Shown one piece after another: positions 13,101 to 22,100 of a stretch of 64,000 bases of DNA. Made by a program: the position numbers and the translations under genes. The notes under the pieces were generated by a model, which had not been told where the DNA came from, ran no database searches, and saw nothing but the letters and a program-made list of their open reading frames with translations. Numbering within the stretch: position 1 is the first letter of the stretch; every line of letters starts with the position of its first letter. This stretch comes from Procambarus clarkii (lineage: Eukaryota > Arthropoda > Malacostraca > Decapoda > Cambaridae): NCBI RefSeq assembly GCF_040958095.1, contig NC_091195.1, positions 27,479,586-27,543,585 on the forward strand. The letters run 5' to 3'.

Positions 13101-16100
13101 ATGTATGTGTTTTTGGCACTCTGTTTGTTGATGAAGCACTGTCACAAACATGCAATAAATGACTATTGGAGCAAGGACAAGACAATACCAACACCTTTAT
13201 TCGGGAAATATATGTCACGAGACAGGTTTCAGATACTCCTCAGGTGTCTACATTTTGGAAGTGTTCAGGACCGAACACCTGATGATAGACTGTGGCGAGT
13301 GAGGCACTACATGAACGATGTTATTGGAAAATTCAGAGATTTTTACGTACCAGCACAGAAGCTGGTGGTTGATGAATCTCTCATACTTTTCAAGGGACGT
13401 GTTCCATTCAAACAGTACATTCCCTCAAAACGAAACCGATTTGGCCTGAAATTTTTTGTTCTTTGTGATTGTGAGACAGGATACGTGTTACACATGATTC
13501 TGTACTCGGCTAGTGATGTAGACATTCCCGGTAACGACGAACATGGATTCTTGGGGAGTGTAGTGAAGACCATCATGGCTCCGTGGATGAACAAGGGACA
13601 CATTTTATACACAGATAATTACTATACAAGTCCCTTGCTAGCTCGGTTCTTGCTAGAAAATAGAACCGGATTGGTTGGTACAGTAAAGCCACAACGAAGG
13701 GAAATGCCTGTGTTTGACAACGACATTGCAGTTGGTGAGTGTCAGAGAAGGAAAAGTGATAACATTCTGTCAGTTCGGTGGAAAGACAAAAGAGAGGTGA
13801 ACTTGTTGACAACAATTCATGATGGAACAATGGTGAACAGTGGGAAAGTGAGCCATAAAACAAACGCACCACTATATAAGCCAGACTGTGTTTTAGACTA
13901 TAATATCAACATGCGGTTGATTGATAAATCAGACATGATGATTGGCACTGCAGAGTGTGTGCAGAAGACATGTAGGTGGACGAAAAAAGTGTTCTTCCAT
14001 CTTGTGGACATGAGCATGCTGAACTGTTTCAACATGTACCTTGTGAGAACTGGACGTAAGCCCACTTTCCGTGACTTTGTATTTGATGCTGCAATACAGT
14101 TATTAGGAAAGTTTGCAAAAGATGTCCCAGGTATTCAGCGGCCCATCATAAACCCACTGTTGCAGCATGCTGGTACTCCACGCCTCGCTCACACTGAAGG
14201 CTTCCTAGCACACAAACTTAAGTATTTGCCACCTGGTGTGAAGCGTTCAATAGCCCAACGTGATTGCTTGGTGTGTAAAACAACGACACGTAGAGACAAG
14301 AAACGGAAGCTTGTGCAAACATGGTGTGAAACGTGTGGTATCCCATTATGTGCTGTCGACTGCTTCAATGACTACCACAGTCTAGAAATCTTCTAAGTGT
14401 GCTTCAAAGTGTGTATAGCGTGTGCGAGTGTGTAAATATGTAAACATATAAGCAGATAGCGTGTGCGTGTGTGTAAATATATACAAATATATGCAGAACA
14501 ATATAATATAATAGACTGTAATGACATATTATATTGCCGTAATTGAAAACATTTGTGTGCGCCTGTGTATACTCAAATATGCAACAATTATTGATACAAA
14601 ATATGTTCAAACAGTATTTGAAACACAATTAGTGAAAAAAAATTAGATAAAATGCGCTTAGACATTGTAAATAAATAGCGCGAAAATATATTTGTGGCAA
14701 CTCTGGCTGTTTGAGGACCGCGCGCAACATCTCCCGGGCGTGTACTGCATGAGCGAACATGCAGATTGTGACGTCATCACCGAGCTTCTCGGCTCTATTG
14801 CAACAAAAGTAAGTACAATAGAATTTTTTTTTTATTTTTCCCGTGATCAGTGAACAGAACTTAACATTAGCAAAAAAAAAAAATTTTTTTTTTTTCAAAA
14901 TGACATGCGCCTGTGTGGATAGCAGGATATTAGACCCCGAGCATGTTAAGGGTTAAGGTGACTTGGTCGTGTTTACAAGGGTTGTGTGAGGATCAGGGGC
15001 AGTCAAATTGTAGGGTTCTCGAATTCTTGGATGATGACTCACTTTGCACTTTGTATCTTGAACATTAAGTTGAATGGCTCAAATTATGATACTTATCATG
15101 AAAAATATAATTGTTGAATTTATTATTTAAATTGTCTTTAACTTTGTTCCCTAGAGTTTTTGAGTTGAGGTGAGAAAGCCTCTGCAGTTACTGGTTCATG
15201 ATTTTAATGAGTACATGATACAGTTGGAATATACTAATAATGACCTCGTGTTAACATCTTTGAGAATTTTGTGATACAGACAAGTTCCATTCCTTGTCTT
15301 GTATGTAATGGTCTTGAATGGATGGTGGCAGCATTTCTTCTTCTACTATCTACGTTTCTACTTCTACCTATCTACTCCTCTCCCTCCACCCCTCTCTAAA
15401 CTCTCACTTTCAACTGACGACCCTCCTCGCTCCTCCCGCCTCTCTCACCCCAAACCCTCACTAATTACTTCATTATTCATCTCTTTCCTTTCGTTTTCTC
15501 TTATACGTTTGTGGCAGTGATGTAACACTGTAAAAGTGTTTGGTTTAGTTTATTTAAAATATATATACTGTAGTACATGAGTCACAGACAAGGATTTGGG
15601 AAGGCGCCAAGTTGTCGGCGGAGTTTCACACCTCTAAGAGTTAATGACCCCAAGTGACCCGAGGTCAGATCATGCGAATTTCACCTTACTTCTACTAATC
15701 TTATAATTGGAGCCTGGTAGCCTTCAAACATGCCGACGTTTAAGGAGTGGCTTGGTAGAGAGCCGGAGGCTATCTACTTGTGGGCGGAGTTAGCTACTAG
15801 GTTCCCCAATATATACTCGGAGAGCTATCGATTCGAGAGGATTAACAAGACAGAAGACCAGGCAGCAGAGCGGGACGACAACAGCCAAGACAGGCTGTCG
15901 GTCGGACGGGGGTGACGCTGCCTGACAGCTGCAGACTCCCCCCCACCCCCCCACCCCCTCTATCCAGCTATAGGCAGGCACTTGGTGAGTTGAGCAGTAA
16001 GGTGACTTGGTTGTGTTTTACAAGTGTTGTGTGATGATCAGGGGCAGTCAGTTGTAGTGTTCTCAGATTCTTGGAGGATGACTCACTTTACCTATATATA

Positions 16101-19100
16101 TCTTGAACATTGCTTAAATTATGATACTTAGTATGTGAAATATATGAATTTATTATTTAAATCGTCTTTGTTCCCTAGAGCTTTGAGTTGAGGTGAGAAA
16201 GCCTCGGTGGTTACTAGATTCATGATATTAATGAGTACATGTTTGGAGTTGATACATGGTACAGAGGGAACATACTAATAATGAACTCATGATAACATCT
16301 TTTGAGAATATTGTAATACAGACAAGTTCCATTCCTTGTCTGGTATATAATGGTCTAGAATGGATGGTGGCAGCATTTCGTCTTCTACTATCTACTCTTC
16401 TACTTCTACTATCTACTCTTCTACTTCTACCTATCTATTCCTCTCCCTCCATCCCTCTCCGAACTTTCCCTTTCAGCTAATGACCCTCCTCGCTCCTCCC
16501 ACCTCTCTCTGCCTCTCACCCCAAACCCTCACTAATTACTTCACTATTCATTTCTTTCCTTTCGTTTCCTCTTATACGTTTGTGGCAGTGAAATGTATTC
16601 TAGAGTTCTCTCTAGTTTCGGGTAGCTGATCCAGTTACGGCGCCTTGTAGTCTTAGCACCTAGGTAGTCAAATACCTAGGTTACAAGGTGTTGAACGAGA
16701 GAGGTTGCCTTAGGAACTCTGGGAGTGCTCTAGAATAGTTAGCTAACTGGGGACGGGATAACGGACTAGAGAGAGCTGTTTCCCCCGGCCTCGTTAGTCA
16801 ACTGGGGGGTGGAATAATGGACAAGAGAGAGCTATTTCCCCCACCCTCCCGTTACAACTGTACCTAAAAACAAAATGAAACCAATCGGTCTCTGCTGTCA
16901 ATGGTACCGGCCACCCTCCTCGTGCCCTCAGGATATTAGGAAAAGTGTATCCAGTCTAGCATAGGAACCTATACCTATCTTAGCTGAAGAAAACAGACCA
17001 ATGGTGTGGTAACCACCAGCCTAACAAACACCTACTTGGGCCGGACTAGAAAATGGGACTTTCAGCCACCATCTAAAGCATGTATACAGCCACCAAAACA
17101 ACAGTGCTACAATAAAATGAGTAAATGGGCTGAAGCCGAGTACTACCCAACACCTAGAAAGGAGCCAAGAAGATCACTTCCACTACTTTCAAGAACTTAC
17201 TTCCTTCTTCAAGCAAGTGTATTTCCACATTTTGCAAGTAGAAATGAGATAATACAAATAACAGTCAGTAATGGTTGATATAAAGCATATATATAGTAGC
17301 AGCATAATGTAGAGTACAGTATTAAGTACCTGTATTTTGGTGCGAAGCGTCTGTGCCGCAAAGAAGCACGAATTCACATCACGTTTTGCATGTAGTAACT
17401 GATCTGCTACCTTCCAAGCTTGTACCTGCAACAGAAACGAATTATTAACTACTTTTCCCTGTTAGTCCTACATTTTTTCTACATCCTTGGTTCACAACCA
17501 AGGATCCTGGGTTCGATCCCCGGGTGGAATAAAGACGGTTAGGCACGTTTCCTTCCAACCGACACCTTTGTTCACCCAACAGCAAGTATTTACCCAGGAG
17601 TTGCACACTTCGTGAGGGTTACATCCTAGGAAACGTCAACACTATTTGGCTTAGGGGGGACCTGCCAGATAGGTGGAAAGGGGGAGGGGGGCCTGCCAGA
17701 CAGGTGGAAGGGGGAGGGGGACCTGCCAGACAGGTGGAAGGGGGAGGGGGACCTGCCAGACAGGTGGAAGGGGGGCGGGGGACCTGCCAGACAGGTGGAA
17801 GGGGGGCGGGGGACCTGCCAGACAGGTGGAAGGGGGGCGGGGGACCTGCCAGACAGGTGGAAGGGGGGCGGGGGACCTGCCAGACAGGTGGAAGGGGGGC
17901 GGGGGACCTGCCAGACAGGTGGAAGGGGGGCGGGGGACCTGCCAGACAGGTGGAAGGGGGGCGGGGGACCTGCCAGACAGGTGGAAGGGGGCGGGGGACC
18001 TGCCAGACAGGTGGAAGGGGGCGGGGGACCTGCCAGACAGGTGGAAGGGGGCGGGGGACCTGCCAGACAGGTGGAAGGGGGCGGGGGACCTGCCAGACAG
18101 GTGGAAGGGGGTGGGGGACCTGCCAGACAGGTGGGAGGGGGACCTGCCAGACAGGTGGAAGGGGGGAGGGGGACCTGCCAGACAGGTGGAAGGGGGGAGG
18201 GGGACCTGCCAGACAGGTGGAAGGGGGGGAGGGCTCAGGTGATTTCGGGTCTTAGCGTCCCCGCGGCCCGGTCCTCGACCAGGCCTCCACCCCCAGGAAG
18301 CAGCCCGTGACAGCTGACTTAACACCCAGGTACCTATTTTACTGCTAGGTAACAGGGGCATAGGGTGAAAGAAACTCTGCCCATTGTTTCTCGCTGGCGC
18401 CCGAGATCGAACCCAGGACCACAGGATCACAAGTCCAGCGTGCTGTCCGCTCGGCCGACTGATCAAGTGGTACATTCTTGCAAAGCCACTAACATGCATA
18501 GCATTTCCCACAGCTCCTTACGCTAAACACAACTTGCTATTAATTACAAACAAGAAGGTGAATAGTCAATCTTGAATACAACAATATAGTGCCGAGTACA
18601 TCAGACTTTGAATTCAGATTATTACCAAATTAATACAACGATAAAAGAAATTATAACGATGTAGTTGTATTTCTAGATACTAACATACTAGGCAAGTCAG
18701 TAGCAGAAGGTTAATTATGATTAATTGGTGGAAGACTTGCCACTTTCAAAACAAATCCCTATTCAGACCAGTATTTCCCAACCAGGGTTCTTCACAATCA
18801 TAAGAAATCGAGGGATTTCACAAGAGATACGGATAAACACACTAATTCTTATCATACGCAAATGTATTTTTGAGTTTTTTGTATCAAATTATTTAATTTA
18901 ACCTGCATCAAGAACAAAGACAGAAATAGTCTTTCAACTGACAATGAAACTCTTGTGTATTTATGTAAAGTATTACCCAAAATTATTTTAAGGGCACAAA
19001 AAAGGTTGAGAAATGGCAATTTAGACCAATTTAGTCATTGTTTATGCAAGAATTTGTATATAATTACCTAATATACATTAACATTTGCACACGGCCATAA

Positions 19101-22100
19101 AGACGTTTGTGTTTATTAGTGATATTAGTGTACAATTAGTGATGTATAGTGTTGCCAGCTGCCTAGATATCTTAGACGCAAATCATTTGTAGCGGGTATT
19201 AATGTTATTATTAAAACCTTTCCAACCCAAGATAACCCAGCCAAAGTATGTCATACACAAGCTTAACATTTAGAAAACTGTGTGTGCAAATTATGGTAGT
19301 CAAATTGTACACAGGATCACGGTACAGTCAAATTGTACACAGGATCACGGTACAGTCAAATTGTACACAGGATCACGGTACAGTCAAATTGTACACAGGA
19401 TCACGGTACAGTCAAATTGTACACAGGATCACGGTACAGTCAAATTGTACACAGGATCACGGTACAGTCAAATTGTACACAGGATCACGGTACAGTCAAA
19501 TTGTACACAGGATCACGGTACAGTCAAATTGTACACAGGATCACGGTACAGTCAAATTGTACACAGGATCACGGTAGTCAAATTGTACACAGGATCACGG
19601 TACAGTCAAATTGTACACAGGATCACGGTACAGTCAAATTGTACACAGGATCACGGTACAAATTGTACACAGGATCACGGTACAGTCAAATTGTACACAG
19701 GATCACGGTACAGTCAAATTGTACACAGGATCACAGTACAGTCAAATTGTACACAGGATCACGGTAGAGTCAAATTGTACACAGGATCACGGTACAGTCA
19801 AATTGTACACAGGATCACGGTACAGTCAAATTGTACACAGGATCACGGTACAGTCAAAGTGTACACAGGATCATGGTACAGTCAAATTGTACACAGGACC
19901 ATGGTACAGTCAAATTGTACACAGGATCATGGTACAGTCAAATTGTACACAGGACCATGGTACAGTCAAATTGTACACAGGATCACAGTACAGTCAAAGT
20001 GTACACAGGATCACAGTACAGTCAAAGTGTACACTGGATCATGGTTATCTCGAGATGATTTCGGGGCTTTAGTGTCCCCGCGGCCCGGTCCTCGACCAGG
20101 CCTCCACCCCCAGGAAGCAGCCTGTGACAGCTGACTAACTCCCAGGTACCTATTTTACTGCTCGGTAACAGGGGCATAGGGTGAAAGAAACTGCCCATTG
20201 TTACTCGCCGGCGCCCGGGATCGAACCCGAGACCACAGGATCACAAGTCCAGCGTGATGTCCGCTCGGCTGACCGGCTCCCTATGGTACAGTCAAATTGT
20301 ACATAGAATCATGGTAGTCAAATTGTACACAGAATCATGGTACAGTCAAATTGTACACAGAATCATGGTACAGTCAAATTGTACACAGAATCATGGTACA
20401 GTCAAATTGTACACAGAATCATGGTACAGTCAAATTGTACACAGAATCATGGTACAGTCAAATTGTACACAGAATCATGGTACAGTCAAATTGTACACAG
20501 AATCATGGTACAGTCAAATTGTACACAGAATCATGGTACAGTCAAATTGTACACAGAATCATGGTACAGTCAAATTGTACACAGAATCATGGTACAGTCA
20601 AATTGTACACAGAATCATGGTACAGTCAAATTGTACACAGAATCATGGTACAGTCAAATTGTACACAGAATCATGGTACAGTCAAATTGTACACAGGTGT
20701 CTTGACAAAGCCCGTTTTCTAATTCTCAAAACTGTATATACGGTTAGGTAAGGATGTATTGACCAACGGTCTTTTAGGGTCGGTGGAATTGGTTCGGGCG
20801 AGGTTAGACAGGTTATAAGACACACCGGTGAACAATCTTGTGTACAAATGTGACATGTATCCGTGCAAAAACACCGGAGTACAATTTGACCGCAACTTCT
20901 TCCGTTTAGTATTGGGAATAAAACTGTCTGACGTATTCTATCTTGAGATGATTTCGGGGCATAGCGTCCCCGCGGCCCGGTCCACGACTAGGCCTCCTTT
21001 TGGTTACACGCCCCCCAGGAAGCAGCCCGTAGCACCTGTCTAACTCCAAGCTACCTATTGACTGCTAGGTTAACAGGAGCATCAGGGTGACAGAAACCGC
21101 CCATTTGTTTCCGCCTCCACCGGGAATCGAACCCGAAACGTTAGTACTATGAATCCCAATCGCTGTCCACTCAGCCGTCAAGCCCCCCTAATAAATTACC
21201 CGATGGGCTACCCTAAGCAGTATAACTGATGGGTAATGACTATATTGATTTCCCACTTTATCTGGAGACAAAAACCCTACAAGGTTTGTCGAGGTCCCTC
21301 CATGCCCTGCCCGGGACCCCGACTCCATAGTTGACCCCACAATCGGGGTACCAATGTACTGCTCGGTGAACAGGGGCATGAGGTGTCAAACCACGCACCC
21401 AAACGTCCTGCCCAGCTTGTGAACCAACCCCGGGGCAAAATGAGTTACAAAACAGCCGCACTAATCGCTACACCACAGAGAAAATATTAGCAACATTAAT
21501 GACAAAATAATTTAAGCTTAAATTGTAATTTTTAGTGATTGTTAGGCTTAATACATGGGGTAAGTGGGTGAGGAGGGGGTGTGGCCCTGGGGTCAGGGCC
21601 ACACCCCAGGACCACCATCCCCCAGGGACCCCCCAGGGACCACCAGGGACCCCCCAGCTCCCCCCAGGACCCCCCAGCACCCACCAGGGACCACTTACAG
21701 AACGCTGCAGCTGGCCCAGCCACTTGGAGGCCTGGTCGTGCTCCCCACCCACCACCCACCAGGACCCCCCAGCACCCACCACCACCCCCCAGGGACCCAC
21801 CAGAGACCACCAGGACCCCCCAACACCCCCAGCACCCCCCAGGGACCACCAGCACCCCCCAGGACCCACCAGCACCCCCCAGGGACCACCAGGGACCACT
21901 TACAGAACGCTGCAGCTGGCCCAGCCACTTGGAGGCCTGGTCGTGCTCCCCCCCCCCCCCCACCACCCCCAGGACCCCCCACCACCCCCCAGGACCCCCC
22001 AGGACCCCCCACCACCCCCCAGGACCCCCCAGGGACCACTTACAGAACGCTGCAGCTGGCCCAGCCACTTGGAGGCCTGGTCGTGCTCCCCCCCACCACC

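Noticed and set aside
15730..15915. 61-codon frame in the 1-kb duplication
   Set aside because: Not kept open in the sister copy at 11777 and no family match.
17651..18511. Frames of 170-286 codons over the G-rich array
   Set aside because: Unit without stops; the same length is open in three plus frames and one minus frame.
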